64,000 nt of DNA. It comes from Chryseobacterium taeanense (lineage in GTDB: Bacteria > Bacteroidota > Bacteroidia > Flavobacteriales > Weeksellaceae). Each line of letters starts with the position of its first letter. The stretch's first letter is position 1. A program made the translations under genes and the position numbers. Below the pieces are notes generated by a model. That model saw nothing but the letters and a program-made list of their open reading frames with translations, had not been told where the DNA came from and ran no database searches. Positions 16,740 to 25,133 of this stretch are shown here, in pieces. The stretch lies in NCBI RefSeq assembly GCF_900099685.1, contig NZ_FNDW01000006.1:232542-296541 (forward strand), given 5' to 3'.

Positions 16740-17908
16740 TTATTTTCCGGGCTCACCTTATTCAGAAATAGAAAAGTAGCAATTCCGCATATTACCGACA
16801 TGGTAACGGATAATATGGCGCTCCCGATCAGGTATTGCAGAAGATTGTTTTTTACCAGGTCAAAGTTTATTTCCTGACTTAAAAAATTGCTCTCACCATG
16901 TACAAAAGGCGATCCTAAAAATAGCGAAACCACAATAATGAAAGGAATAAAAGGTGGTAAACTGACATTGGAAGCTATAAATGCCAGAACTTTATTCAGT
17001 TTAAAAAGTACAGCTAACGAAATCGTCAAAAGGGTATGAAATCCCCAAAAAGGAGAGAAGCCGATAAATACACCAAGTGCGACGGAAAAAGCTTTTGTAC
17101 GATTGGTCCCGTCACTTTCCAGAACGTCTTCTTTGATGAATCTCTTAAAGCTTTTTTTTTTGAAATTATTCACGAAATTTCGCGGAATAATGTACACTAA
17201 AGTAATAGTTACCAAAATCGTATTCAGAATACTTATTCGCGTGAAATCTTTAAAAGGCCTGAAATGCGAAACTCTTTCTGCTGGATCATAAAGAACTTTT
17301 ACCGGAACGTTTTTTACCGGAATGTGTCTCCATGCGGTTCTTACGATGATTTCGATCTCAAATTCAAATTTAGGGGTGAAATATTTCTTCGGAATTTTGT
17401 GTAAAGGATACAATCGGTATCCTGATTGTGTATCTTCTAATTTAATTCCTGTTTCAAACCAGAACCAGAAATTTGAAAAACGATTTCCAAAACTGCTTTT
17501 CTTGGGAATTCCGTCCTGAGACATATTGCGGTTCCCAATCAATAAAACATCTTCCTTTTCGCTCTGCAATGCTTCTACAAAAACAGGAATATCATCGGGA
17601 TAGTGCTGCCCATCTGAATCGATGGTGATGGCATAATTGTAATCTAGTTTTTTTGCCTTTCTAAAACCGATTTTTAATCCGTTTCCCTTTCCTTTATTCT
17701 CCGGTAAATTAATAACGGTAATATGAAGATACTGACTTAAAATTTCCTGCGTGGAATCGGTTGACCCATCATTTACAACGATTATATTTTCTGTGTATTC
17801 AAGAACACCGTCAATTACTCTTTTCAGAGTTTTTGCATTATTGTAAGTAGGTATTAAAACACAGATTTTCTTTTCAGAAATTGCGCTTTGTACTTCGGGC
17901 AGAGTCAT
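16736..17908 (-). CDS. GT2 glycosyltransferase fused to DUF2062
   Basis: Residues 15-220 form a DPM1-like GT-A domain: VLIPTYNNAKTLKRVIDG, VVNDGSTDSTQEIL and the metal-binding DSDGQHYPDD. Residues about 270-385 carry DUF2062, with GVFIGFSPFWGFHTLLT and several membrane segments. Such fusions add a sugar or phosphosugar to a membrane lipid. It is the last gene of the minus-strand pigment arm and lies 4 bases after a small exported protein gene, so it belongs to that operon. It may decorate the flexirubin or its lipid acceptor. Confidence 0.88.
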   Translation of the reverse strand: MTLPEVQSAISEKKICVLIPTYNNAKTLKRVIDGVLEYTENIIVVNDGSTDSTQEILSQYLHITVINLPENKGKGNGLKIGFRKAKKLDYNYAITIDSDGQHYPDDIPVFVEALQSEKEDVLLIGNRNMSQDGIPKKSSFGNRFSNFWFWFETGIKLEDTQSGYRLYPLHKIPKKYFTPKFEFEIEIIVRTAWRHIPVKNVPVKVLYDPAERVSHFRPFKDFTRISILNTILVTITLVYIIPRNFVNNFKKKSFKRFIKEDVLESDGTNRTKAFSVALGVFIGFSPFWGFHTLLTISLAVLFKLNKVLAFIASNVSLPPFIPFIIVVSLFLGSPFVHGESNFLSQEINFDLVKNNLLQYLIGSAILSVTMSVICGIATFLFLNKVSPENN

Positions 17909-17912
17909 TGTT

Positions 17913-18389
17913 TTATTTTAAACTAGCTTTTTCAGCTTCGGTCATAGTTTTAGATTGTGCTGCAAATCGTTTAATATAGTTTTTCAGAGCCGTGTTTTGT
18001 TTTCCATAATTATTGATTATAAAGGTCTTATCTATTTTAAGACTTCCACGGTATCCCACTATTTTCGGAATATTTTCCTGCACACTCATTCTGATAACAC
18101 GCAGTTCTATATTATTCGGATTGTTTTTAATAAGACTTTCAAGATTTGTAGCGCCTGATTTTACCAAAGCTTTTCTGTTGTGCTTTGTGATTTTAGCTTC
18201 CATAATTTTTGCAGCTGCTTTGTAACCTTGTGTCACGGCATCAGAGCCTGATGCTTTATCTGCAGTATTTATAAATGCTTCCGTATTGGCATTAGACAAA
18301 TTGGCTTTGGCGTAGCTATCTCTCAAAGACTCAATTTCCGATTGAAAAAAAATAATAAAAGCTGCAATGAATGAAAAGATAAGTTTCAT
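17913..18389 (-). CDS. Small exported protein of unknown function
   Basis: The 158-residue product has an N-terminal signal (MKLIFSFIAAFIIFF). The mature part is helical and Lys/Ala-rich, with IKNNPNNIELRVIRMSVQEN that recalls a TPR-like helix pair. Its start touches the stop of the dehydratase gene (shared base at 18389), so translation is coupled. No catalytic motif is visible. Being locked into the pigment operon suggests a role in chaperoning or placing the product. Confidence 0.8.
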   Translation of the reverse strand: MKLIFSFIAAFIIFFQSEIESLRDSYAKANLSNANTEAFINTADKASGSDAVTQGYKAAAKIMEAKITKHNRKALVKSGATNLESLIKNNPNNIELRVIRMSVQENIPKIVGYRGSLKIDKTFIINNYGKQNTALKNYIKRFAAQSKTMTEAEKASLK

Positions 18390-18766
18390 TATGTCAATTT
18401 TTGGTAGTTAACTGACATTTTCAATGCAATAGTCTCGCCAAAAGAAGTCGTATTTTTTACTTTCACTTCTTCTTCTGTCTGCGAAATATCCAACTTTAAT
18501 GTAAGATCCGGCGTTTCAAAAGGATTGATAATTGCCATAAATTTCACATTGGAAGCCGTTTTCAAAAATAATTTTAACCCGGTAAATTCTTCAGAAAGTT
18601 CCTTTACAATCTGCATCATGCAAACTCCCGGAGTTACCGGATTGCCCGGAAAATGACCTTTGAAAATGTCATGGTCTTTGTTCAGCGAAATATGCGCCGT
18701 AAAGCTACCATTTTCCGCCTGATCGTATGATTGTAAAGTATAAAAGTCTCTAAGAATAGTCTGCAT
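18389..18766 (-). CDS. 3-hydroxyacyl-ACP dehydratase-like hot-dog protein
   Basis: The 125-residue product carries the FabA/FabZ signature FKGHFPGNPVTPGVCMMQ, including the catalytic His of GHFP. The length fits a single hot-dog fold, though it is slightly shorter than FabZ. It would remove water from the 3-hydroxyacyl-ACP made by FabG and so create the double bonds of the polyene. Two more hot-dog proteins lie at 32345 and 32858; this one has the best preserved active site. Confidence 0.88.
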   Translation of the reverse strand: MQTILRDFYTLQSYDQAENGSFTAHISLNKDHDIFKGHFPGNPVTPGVCMMQIVKELSEEFTGLKLFLKTASNVKFMAIINPFETPDLTLKLDISQTEEEVKVKNTTSFGETIALKMSVNYQKLT

Positions 18767-18771
18767 AAAAT

Positions 18772-19374
18772 TTATTTTTTCATGTTAAATGTATAATATA
18801 CTCCGGCCTGGAAAGTTATATTTGAATGGTCGTTATAGAAAGTATAGACCGGGATAAAGCCTTTTTTTACTCTTGCTTCAATACCAAAATTATTCGTAAT
18901 ATCAACTCCGATACCCGCCGTAATACCGAGGTCAACTTCATTCGTAGCTTCGAAATTTTTCTGCTCAACCAAAAAGTCCATTGTTGGTCCTACATGAATA
19001 TTAAATTTATTAAAATAAAATTTATTAACGATTTGAAACCCAATATATGAAGCCGTGATGGTCTGACCATCCCAGTTATTGATGTTAGTGTCAAGTTTTG
19101 TACCCTGTCTTGAGTAGTTTATCTCCGGCTGTAGGGCATAGAATTTAGCAAAGCGAATATTTCCGAATAAACCAATATAAAAGTCTGTTTTATTTTTAAA
19201 GTTTATGTCGGCTTCAGTACTATTTGAATAATCGAAATCCATGTAAGAATACCACTGCGCTTTATTTGTAAAATGTGAAAAATTGGCACCAGCCCTGATT
19301 CCTGGATTAAAAGTTACTTGGGCTAAGGAAAAACCTGAAATAATTAATGTAAATAAAGAAATGATTTTTTTCAT
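18772..19374 (-). CDS. Small outer-membrane beta-barrel protein (PorT-like family)
   Basis: The 200-residue product has a signal peptide (MKKIISLFTLIISGFSLAQ), alternating beta-strand pattern, GIRAGANFSHF near the start and a C-terminal aromatic strand (FQAGVYYTFNMKK). This fits the eight-stranded beta-barrel proteins common in Bacteroidota. It sits between the LolB-like and dehydratase genes in the same operon. A structural or transport role in the outer membrane, where flexirubins reside, is plausible. Confidence 0.8.
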   Translation of the reverse strand: MKKIISLFTLIISGFSLAQVTFNPGIRAGANFSHFTNKAQWYSYMDFDYSNSTEADINFKNKTDFYIGLFGNIRFAKFYALQPEINYSRQGTKLDTNINNWDGQTITASYIGFQIVNKFYFNKFNIHVGPTMDFLVEQKNFEATNEVDLGITAGIGVDITNNFGIEARVKKGFIPVYTFYNDHSNITFQAGVYYTFNMKK

Positions 19375-19381
19375 GTAAAGT

Positions 19382-20017
19382 TTATTCGTTTTCGGTTATT
19401 TGGAATAGTTTTATGTTTATTTTAAAGTCTTTGTGCTGAAGATTCAAACTATCCGCGAAGATATGTTTTTTTGCATCAAAAGTGAAATCGATTTTTTCCT
19501 TATTATTCTTTGTATAAATGATTTGTTTCATTAAACCATCTTCTTTGTTAAAGAACAGATAATACACGTTCTTCTCAATTTTTGAAATATAAATTTTTTG
19601 ATTTTCATTTTCAAAGCTTTCTGTTACAGGATATTTTTGCCTTAAAAGCTCCTGGAAATCACTCTTTAAAAAGTTAATGACAATTTTTTTGTCAAGGTCA
19701 GGAAGTACATGATTAAGCTTGAAATCATTATCAGAAATGGTAAAATCAATTAATTTATTTCCAAAATCTGACGTTAAAACAACACGATGCGCTGTTTCAT
19801 TAATTTTTTTTAATATCAGAATTCCGCTGACGTGATTTTTATAAATATCCATCTGGCATTTATAAACATAATCTTCATGGGAAGAAAAATAAAGATTTTC
19901 AACAGTTTTTTTTGAATTGGCAATAGGCTTTACACCTTCCAGCTTGTAAGATTTACATGAAATAAATGATATGAAAATCAGGCTATAAGCTAAATTCTGA
20001 AGCAGCAATCGGCGCAT
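19382..20017 (-). CDS. LolB-like outer-membrane lipoprotein
   Basis: The ATG at 20017 gives a 211-residue product with a lipoprotein signal (MRRLLLQNLAYSLIFIS, lipobox FISC); an upstream ATG at 20041 adds eight residues. The mature protein has a one-sided beta-sheet pattern with RVVLTSDFGNKLIDFTI, similar to LolB and the LolB-like proteins of aryl-polyene loci. The gene overlaps the end of lolA by 35 bases. With LolA it could carry the lipophilic pigment across the periplasm and hand it to the outer membrane. The family match is by pattern, not by a strict motif. Confidence 0.72.
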   Translation of the reverse strand: MRRLLLQNLAYSLIFISFISCKSYKLEGVKPIANSKKTVENLYFSSHEDYVYKCQMDIYKNHVSGILILKKINETAHRVVLTSDFGNKLIDFTISDNDFKLNHVLPDLDKKIVINFLKSDFQELLRQKYPVTESFENENQKIYISKIEKNVYYLFFNKEDGLMKQIIYTKNNKEKIDFTFDAKKHIFADSLNLQHKDFKINIKLFQITENE

Positions 20018-20609
20018 TGATCTTGGTGTTTTTGAAAACAATATTGGTAGTATCTCCGGAAGCTTCCGTCATATTTACCTGAGAAACCGTTGATTGATTT
20101 TTAGGAAAATATAATTCAATCTGCTTAATATATTTCAGCAGCTGAGCCGATTTAGGAGTAAATTTTGCGATGTTGAAACTACCATTTTTAAGATAAGAAA
20201 CAGAGAACTCAGGATCATTAAACATCTGTCCGTTTGAGCTCCCGACAATCAGCTTATTGATTTTTTCAAAAGTTTTGCTTTTTGCATCAACTGAAGATTT
20301 CTTTCCCTGATCGTTGATGAAAATTTTATTCTCCTTGAAAACAATGCTGTACTGGTAAGGTTTTGTATATTTCCAGCTTAGCATATTAGGCGTTTTTAAA
20401 GACATTTTTCCATGTGTTACGATGCTTTTATCCAAAAAATCCATTTTCTTGGTTTGGGTAAAGTCACTCTGCAGGGTTTTTATTTCTTTCGTTTCTGATG
20501 AAATTTTTGTGACAAATGCTTTTGCTTCAGCTCCTGACATTGCCGTATTTTGCGCAAAAAAGAAGCTTGAAACTAATAGGAATGCTCCGAAAGCAATATT
20601 TTTAATCAT
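19983..20609 (-). CDS. LolA-family outer-membrane lipoprotein carrier
   Basis: The 208-residue product has a signal peptide (MIKNIAFGAFLLVSSFFFAQ) and the LolA pattern. This includes IKTLQSDFTQTKKMDFLDK, GKMSLKTPNMLSWKYTKPY and VFKENKIFIND. LolA shuttles hydrophobic lipoproteins through the periplasm. A dedicated copy beside LolB-like and MMPL genes is typical of aryl-polyene/flexirubin loci, where it is thought to move the pigment. The housekeeping LolA is presumably elsewhere. Confidence 0.87.
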   Translation of the reverse strand: MIKNIAFGAFLLVSSFFFAQNTAMSGAEAKAFVTKISSETKEIKTLQSDFTQTKKMDFLDKSIVTHGKMSLKTPNMLSWKYTKPYQYSIVFKENKIFINDQGKKSSVDAKSKTFEKINKLIVGSSNGQMFNDPEFSVSYLKNGSFNIAKFTPKSAQLLKYIKQIELYFPKNQSTVSQVNMTEASGDTTNIVFKNTKINAPIAASEFSL

Positions 20610-20614
20610 TTTTT

Positions 20615-21358
20615 TTAATTCTTAATAATTGAATCAATTGTAAAAGTTGAATATTTCTTATCCTTCAAAAATACTAATAAATCTACCAAAACATTGTACG
20701 TTTTTTCCGAAGTGTCATGAAGAAGAATGATGCTTCCCTTTTTCAATCCTTTTGTGACTTTTCGATAAATTTTTTTCTCATCTTCTGTAATGGTATCCAG
20801 AGAACGAACATTCCACCCGATGCTTTTTTTGTGAGTTTTTTTGATAGCTTTCGCAATATTCGGATTGGTAACCCCGAATGGAGGACGGTATAAATTGGTT
20901 TTTAAATTCCCTACTTTTAACATTACTTCATCACACTTTTTAATTTCTTCAATCATTTTTGAGGTAGATAAAAATCCTGTATTATTAGAATGTGAAAGTG
21001 TGTGATTTCCAATAGTATGACCTTCTGCAATAATTCTTTGGAAAGTTTCCGGGTGTTTTTCAATTTGTTTTCCGATACAGAAAAAAGTTGCCTTTATATT
21101 ATTTTCTTTCAAAAGATCTAAAAACTTCGGCGTAAACTCAGTTGGTCCGTCATCGAAAGTTAAAGCGACTTCCTTGATTTTTGTTCTTTTATGAGTAATG
21201 CTGTTGACGAAATATCCCAATCTAATATCAAAAGATCCCCAAACGATAACCGCGGAAAACATCAGAAAACAAAACAGATATACCCAAAATGATCCCTGAA
21301 ACGAATAAATAAAAACGTTACAGAAAAGATAAAATAGGATAAATGAATAATGTTTCAT
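20615..21358 (-). CDS. Polysaccharide deacetylase (NodB-type) family protein
   Basis: The ATG at 21358 gives 247 residues starting with two membrane segments. An upstream ATG at 21412 would translate part of a dispersed repeat and is rejected. The catalytic domain has EVALTFDDGPTEFTPKFL (Asp-Asp metal site), IGNHTLSHSN (His pair) and NLYRPPFG. These residues are complete, so an active metal-dependent N- or O-deacetylase facing the periplasm is expected. It lies 5 bases upstream of lolA. Its substrate in the pigment pathway is unknown. Confidence 0.9.
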   Translation of the reverse strand: MKHYSFILFYLFCNVFIYSFQGSFWVYLFCFLMFSAVIVWGSFDIRLGYFVNSITHKRTKIKEVALTFDDGPTEFTPKFLDLLKENNIKATFFCIGKQIEKHPETFQRIIAEGHTIGNHTLSHSNNTGFLSTSKMIEEIKKCDEVMLKVGNLKTNLYRPPFGVTNPNIAKAIKKTHKKSIGWNVRSLDTITEDEKKIYRKVTKGLKKGSIILLHDTSEKTYNVLVDLLVFLKDKKYSTFTIDSIIKN

Positions 21359-21373
21359 CTTTATTGTTTTTGA

Positions 21374-21460
21374 ATTTTTTAAGTCATTGCGAGGAATGAA
21401 ATGACGAAGCAATCTTTAATAATAGATTCTTCACTTCACTTTGTTCATTCAGAATGACAA
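21374..21460. repeat. Dispersed repeat family A, full-length copy
   Basis: The plus strand shows GTCATTGCGAGGAATGAAAT, then GACGAAGCAATC, AGATTCTTCACTTC and finally TTCAGAATGAC. The ends GTCATT and AATGAC form terminal inverted repeats. Its two halves occur separately inside the ketosynthase gene at 27771-27802 and 28248-28280. It lies at the 5' end of the deacetylase gene. Confidence 0.75.
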
Positions 21461-21473
21461 AAACTCTGTTTAC

Positions 21474-21552
21474 CTTTGCTGAGTGAAACGCCATTGCGAA
21501 CGAAAAATATTTTCAATTTTAGAATAAAATCTTTGCGCTCTCTGCGTCAAAA
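21474..21552. repeat. Dispersed intergenic repeat, family B, copy 2
   Basis: It begins CTTTGCTGAGTGAAACGCCA and ends with CTTTGCGCTCTCTGCGTC, matching 4091-4168 over most of its length. It stands between the Cys-less ketosynthase and deacetylase genes, immediately next to the family A copy. Confidence 0.7.
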
Positions 21553-21565
21553 ATAATTTAACAAA

Positions 21566-22627
21566 CTAAGCCTTTCCCAACAAAACCAAACTATGGTCAT
21601 TTCCTCCAAGATGATTATACAAAAGAATATTTTTGATACTTTCTTTTTTAACATTATTAATCATCATCACTTCCGGGATCTCCTGCTTTTTCAGAATATG
21701 GCAAGCCATAAATGTAGAAAAACCACTTGCCGTATTGAATTCTCCGCTCAAATGTTTGTAATATAATAAAGCTGAGTTTTCAAACATACTCATTGCCTTT
21801 GTATAATAAACATCAGATTTCGCATCTCCGCTAAAACCTAAAATCACAGCATCAATATGTTGAGTTGACAAATTGTTTTTAGCTAAAAAATCTTCAATAA
21901 ATTGTTGTGTTTCATCTAAATCTAATCTGTTACTGATCTGAATATCTTTCAGTTGAGCATAAGAATTTTCTGTTTTATCTTTTCCTAGTACAAAAAAACT
22001 GGCACCTTCTCCCCAAATTACACCATCTGTTGTTGAATGTAAATAATCAACGGGTAGATTTTCTTCTTTTTTAATGGTCTTGTTTAATTGATACAATTCC
22101 ATTGTTCTTTCGGTTTGTTCGTCTGTTGAGCCTACCAAAACGTTTTCTGCTTCACCATCATTGATCTGCAATTTTGCATCTAAAAATGAAAATTCCAGCG
22201 ATGAAGAAGTATTCACATAGGTGAAATTGTAAGCATGACATTGCAGCCCCAAAGCAATTTGTCCGGCAACCGTATTATGTGTTGATTGAATAAAATAAGT
22301 CGGAGTCAGAAATTCTTCGTTATTATCCAGTACGTTTTTTAAGAATTTTTCAGAATCCTGCGAACAACCTATTCCTGTTCCCACGATGATCGCATCAGGA
22401 TTTTCAATGCCTGCTTCTTGTAAGGCGTATTTTGATGCTACAGAACTCATTTTTACAGTTTTAGACATTCTTCTGCTTGCTGCAGGCGGAATGAATTCTT
22501 TGTAATTGGGTTCGATAGCTTTTAAAACCTGAGATGAATTTTCAGGCTTAAGATTTTGGAAAAATTTTTCATTTAAAGTGTCCTGAACCGAGATGCAGGC
22601 TGCACCGTTTATATAAACCGCGCTCAT
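21566..22627 (-). CDS. Ketosynthase-like chain-length factor (active-site Cys replaced)
   Basis: The ATG at 22627 overlaps the stop of the upstream ketosynthase as ATGA and gives 353 residues. The fold is that of a FabF-type ketosynthase, but the nucleophile elbow reads YVNTSSSLEFSF, with Ser in the Cys position (about residue 141). The usual HGT and GH active-site histidines are also absent (GFSGDAKSD, NTASGFSTF). Such proteins pair with an active ketosynthase as a heterodimer, as in type II polyketide and aryl-polyene synthases. The overlapping partner at 22624-23823 keeps its Cys, so the two most likely form that heterodimer. Confidence 0.85.
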   Translation of the reverse strand: MSAVYINGAACISVQDTLNEKFFQNLKPENSSQVLKAIEPNYKEFIPPAASRRMSKTVKMSSVASKYALQEAGIENPDAIIVGTGIGCSQDSEKFLKNVLDNNEEFLTPTYFIQSTHNTVAGQIALGLQCHAYNFTYVNTSSSLEFSFLDAKLQINDGEAENVLVGSTDEQTERTMELYQLNKTIKKEENLPVDYLHSTTDGVIWGEGASFFVLGKDKTENSYAQLKDIQISNRLDLDETQQFIEDFLAKNNLSTQHIDAVILGFSGDAKSDVYYTKAMSMFENSALLYYKHLSGEFNTASGFSTFMACHILKKQEIPEVMMINNVKKESIKNILLYNHLGGNDHSLVLLGKA

Positions 22628-23823
22628 GATTTCGAGAAAATTAATGTTGAACAATTTCCTCCAAATCCAAATGAATTGGAAAGAACGTGATTGATATTTT
22701 TTTCTTTAAGCACAGTCACAGGTGTTAAATCAAATTCTGCCATTTTGGTTTTGAAATTCAGATTCGGAAAAATGATATTGTTTTGAATCGCTAATAAAGA
22801 ATATACCGCTTCAATTCCCGCCGCCGCCGCCAAAGTATGACCTGTAAAAGCTTTTGTAGAACTAAATTCAGGAACTTTATTCTCTCCAAAAATCCGGATC
22901 ATTGCAATGCCTTCAGATAAGTCGTTATTTGGTGTTGCTGTTCCGTGAACGTTGATATAATCGATATTTTCTTTATCTAAACCTGAAATTTTCAATGCTT
23001 TTTCCATCGCGAGAAAAGCTCCTTGTCCATTTTCCGAGGAAGCAGTCTGGTGATGTGCATCGTTTGCATTTCCGTAACCCGAAAGATATCCTATAACTTT
23101 TTTGTTTTCCTTTTTCACAATTTCATCGGATTCCAAGACAATGAAAGCGGCAGCTTCGCCCAAATTGAGTCCTTTTCTGTCGTTATCAAAAGGCGTGTTG
23201 TAAGAATCCGTAAGGATCATCAATGTATTGAACCCGTTTAAAGTAAACTTGGAGAGTGCATCAGTACCACCAACAATTACACGATCCAATACGCCACTCT
23301 TAATGAGCTTTGCGCCCATCATAATAGCGTTGGCTGCTGATGAACAAGCCGTACTGATGGTGGAAACCATACCTTTTAAGCCCAAATAATCGGCAATCAG
23401 TAAAGATGAATTTCCGGCATCGTGTGAGTCAATATATTTTTGCTTTTCAGGAAAGTCTTCGTAGCTGTAGAAATATTTTTCGGTAATATCCATTCCACCA
23501 ACGCTTGTTGACGAAATAAGTCCGGTTTTATATTCATTAATATCCGAAATTCCGGCACTTTCTACTGCTTCTTTTGCCGCAATCATTCCTAATAAAGCGG
23601 TTCTTGTAGCATTTTTTTCATCGTTAAGATGAAGCTTTGCTATAAGCTTCTCATTAGTCAGTTTTATTTCGCCGGTTTTGATATTTCCGGAATGGCGCGT
23701 TTCAAACATTTGAATATCTGATATTCCATGCTTTCCGGATTTTAACGAATGCAGGTTTTCTTCAACGTTATTTCCAATTGAAGAAATAATGCCCATTCCT
23801 GTTATGGCAATTTTTTGACCCAT
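22624..23823 (-). CDS. Beta-ketoacyl-ACP synthase (FabF type), active subunit
   Basis: The 399-residue enzyme has a full triad: Cys160 in STACSSAANA, His293 in NVHGTATPNND and His329 in AFTGHTL. The N-terminal ITGMGIISSIGN and C-terminal NSFGFGGNCSTLIF are normal. It is followed without gap by the Cys-less homologue and preceded by an ACP gene, which is the standard KS/CLF/ACP arrangement for iterative polyene formation. It should extend the aryl-polyene with malonyl units in the cytoplasm. Confidence 0.92.
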   Translation of the reverse strand: MGQKIAITGMGIISSIGNNVEENLHSLKSGKHGISDIQMFETRHSGNIKTGEIKLTNEKLIAKLHLNDEKNATRTALLGMIAAKEAVESAGISDINEYKTGLISSTSVGGMDITEKYFYSYEDFPEKQKYIDSHDAGNSSLLIADYLGLKGMVSTISTACSSAANAIMMGAKLIKSGVLDRVIVGGTDALSKFTLNGFNTLMILTDSYNTPFDNDRKGLNLGEAAAFIVLESDEIVKKENKKVIGYLSGYGNANDAHHQTASSENGQGAFLAMEKALKISGLDKENIDYINVHGTATPNNDLSEGIAMIRIFGENKVPEFSSTKAFTGHTLAAAAGIEAVYSLLAIQNNIIFPNLNFKTKMAEFDLTPVTVLKEKNINHVLSNSFGFGGNCSTLIFSKS

Positions 23824-23835
23824 CTTTTATAATGT

Positions 23836-23891
23836 CCAATGTATCAATGCAACAGTTTACCAATTGCTAGACTGTTGAATTAATACATTGG
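23836..23891. repeat. Long inverted repeat between ACP and ketosynthase genes
   Basis: CCAATGTATCAATGCAACAGT (23836-23856) and ACTGTTGAATTAATACATTG with one further G (23871-23891) are complementary at 19 of 21 positions with a 14-base loop. The hairpin fills the gap between the ACP and ketosynthase genes. It may stabilise or partly end the ACP message, or be a mobile palindromic repeat. Confidence 0.75.
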
Positions 23892-23900
23892 TATATTAAT

Positions 23901-24158
23901 TTATTTTGTTCTGTTTTCTTCGATAAATTTCGCCATGGTATCAATAGACGTGAAGATTTCCTTTCCTTTTTTAGGATCGGATAGTTTGATGCCGTATTCT
24001 TTGTCCAAAAGAACGATCAATTCCAAAGCGTCGATAGAATCCAATCCAAGACCTCCGCCGAATAACGGATCTGTGTCTTTGATTTCTTCTACTGCAACGT
24101 CTTCTAAATTAAGAACTTCAATGATTTTGTGTTTTAATTCTTCTCTTAGGTTTTCCAT
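23901..24158 (-). CDS. Acyl carrier protein
   Basis: The 85-residue acidic protein has the carrier motif GLGLDSIDALEL with Ser41 as the phosphopantetheine site. It directly precedes the KS/CLF pair on the same strand and so is probably the carrier for polyene extension. It differs clearly from the ACP at 3807 (a different N-terminus and an inserted Gly-Gly before the motif). Both gaps around it hold long hairpins. Confidence 0.93.
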   Translation of the reverse strand: MENLREELKHKIIEVLNLEDVAVEEIKDTDPLFGGGLGLDSIDALELIVLLDKEYGIKLSDPKKGKEIFTSIDTMAKFIEENRTK

Positions 24159-24164
24159 AAAATT

Positions 24165-24280
24165 AATTTGAAAATATGTTAATTTGATAATTTGAAAATG
24201 GATTAAATTATGATAGATATTAAATTTTTAGTTGTAATCTGATGATGTTTTGCATTATCAAATTAGCACATTTTCAAATT
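24165..24280. repeat. Inverted repeat of 27 bases with long loop
   Basis: The AT-rich arms 24165-24191 and 24254-24280 are complementary at about 24 of 27 positions and enclose some 62 bases. The units AATTTGAAAATATGTTAATT and ATTATCAAATTAGCACATTT show the pattern. It fills the gap between the truncated ketosynthase-like gene and the ACP gene. Confidence 0.7.
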
Positions 24281-24287
24281 ATCAAAT

Positions 24288-24827
24288 TTATAATGTTAGC
24301 AAATATACAAAAGCTTTATAACTTTCCTGATAGAGTTCTACCCAGCCGCATAATACTTTATAAGCCTTTCCTGACTGCAAAATCTGTTCCGAGTAGTTGT
24401 TTAAAAATTCTTCGTCAAATTCATCCAGTACAAAGAACGCATTTTCGGTTTGCATCTTATGCCTGATGCTGATTTCTCCTACGCAGATATTGGGAAGCGT
24501 GTACACAAAAACGGCAGGACTCGGAAAATAATTTTTCTGAGAATTAATACTTTCCTGATATTTAAAATCAGTATCTAAACTTGATGATTTGTTGGCAAAA
24601 ACGATAGCTGTTCTGCTGTTATCTTGATTTTTTAAAATCATTTCAGAAGCAAGAAAAGCGAGTTTACTTAAGTTATCCATCTTGTGGAATTTAGGATAAT
24701 TTAATTCTAAACTTTTATAAGCTTCTTTCACAAAATCTGAAAAATTTTCGGTTGGGGTTTCAAAAATAATTTCGTTATTGAGCATGATTTTTGAATGTTC
24801 TATTGTGCAAGTACCTACTTTTTTCAT
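24288..24827 (-). CDS. Truncated ketosynthase-like protein
   Basis: The 179-residue product matches only the first half of a FabF-type fold. [15 protein letters not shown] and [16 protein letters not shown] lead to [20 protein letters not shown], the segment normally just before the active-site Cys. The expected Cys elbow and both His motifs are missing; the reading frame ends with a short helix and strand. Small one-domain ketosynthase-like proteins of this kind occur in aryl-polyene loci. It is complete in frame with a normal start and stop, so I regard it as a functional non-catalytic subunit, possibly structural, not as a pseudogene. Confidence 0.75.
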   Translation of the reverse strand: MKKVGTCTIEHSKIMLNNEIIFETPTENFSDFVKEAYKSLELNYPKFHKMDNLSKLAFLASEMILKNQDNSRTAIVFANKSSSLDTDFKYQESINSQKNYFPSPAVFVYTLPNICVGEISIRHKMQTENAFFVLDEFDEEFLNNYSEQILQSGKAYKVLCGWVELYQESYKAFVYLLTL

Positions 24828-25133
24828 TAAGTTTTTTTTAGAGACTTTTAATAAGTTTACTTCGAAATTTGGTTCTCTAATTTATTTTAGTCAGGTTGTG
24901 TAATAAATCTATAAACAAAATAAGATTTTAGCCAACTTTATTTTTAGTAATTGATTCAACTTAGTGCCAATACTAATTAGATATTTTTACAAATATAAAA
25001 ATAAATTACTATGATAATTAAGGGCCATATTTTATAACTTTAATTATTGCCTATTATTATAAATTGTATTAGTTTAGCAAAAAATCTCTCAAGGGTGAAT
25101 ATTTCGTACTTAATAGCCATGATAAAAAGTATA
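24828..25133. other. AT-rich intergenic region between divergent genes
   Basis: These 306 bases separate the start of the minus-strand ketosynthase-like gene from the plus-strand HExxH gene. They must hold a promoter for each, but I see no exact TAnnTTTG element, no hairpin and no convincing small gene. An open frame running into the downstream gene from 25047 lacks a credible signal sequence and is not used. Confidence 0.5.

Noticed and set aside
21359..21412. N-terminal extension of the polysaccharide deacetylase from an ATG at 21412
   Set aside because: The added residues (LRHFIPRNDLKN) are the translation of dispersed repeat family A; the ATG at 21358 opens directly into a membrane anchor.
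24288..24827. Truncated ketosynthase as a broken gene
   Set aside because: There is no second half downstream in any frame; the gap after it holds an inverted repeat and the next ACP gene, and the gene has normal ends.
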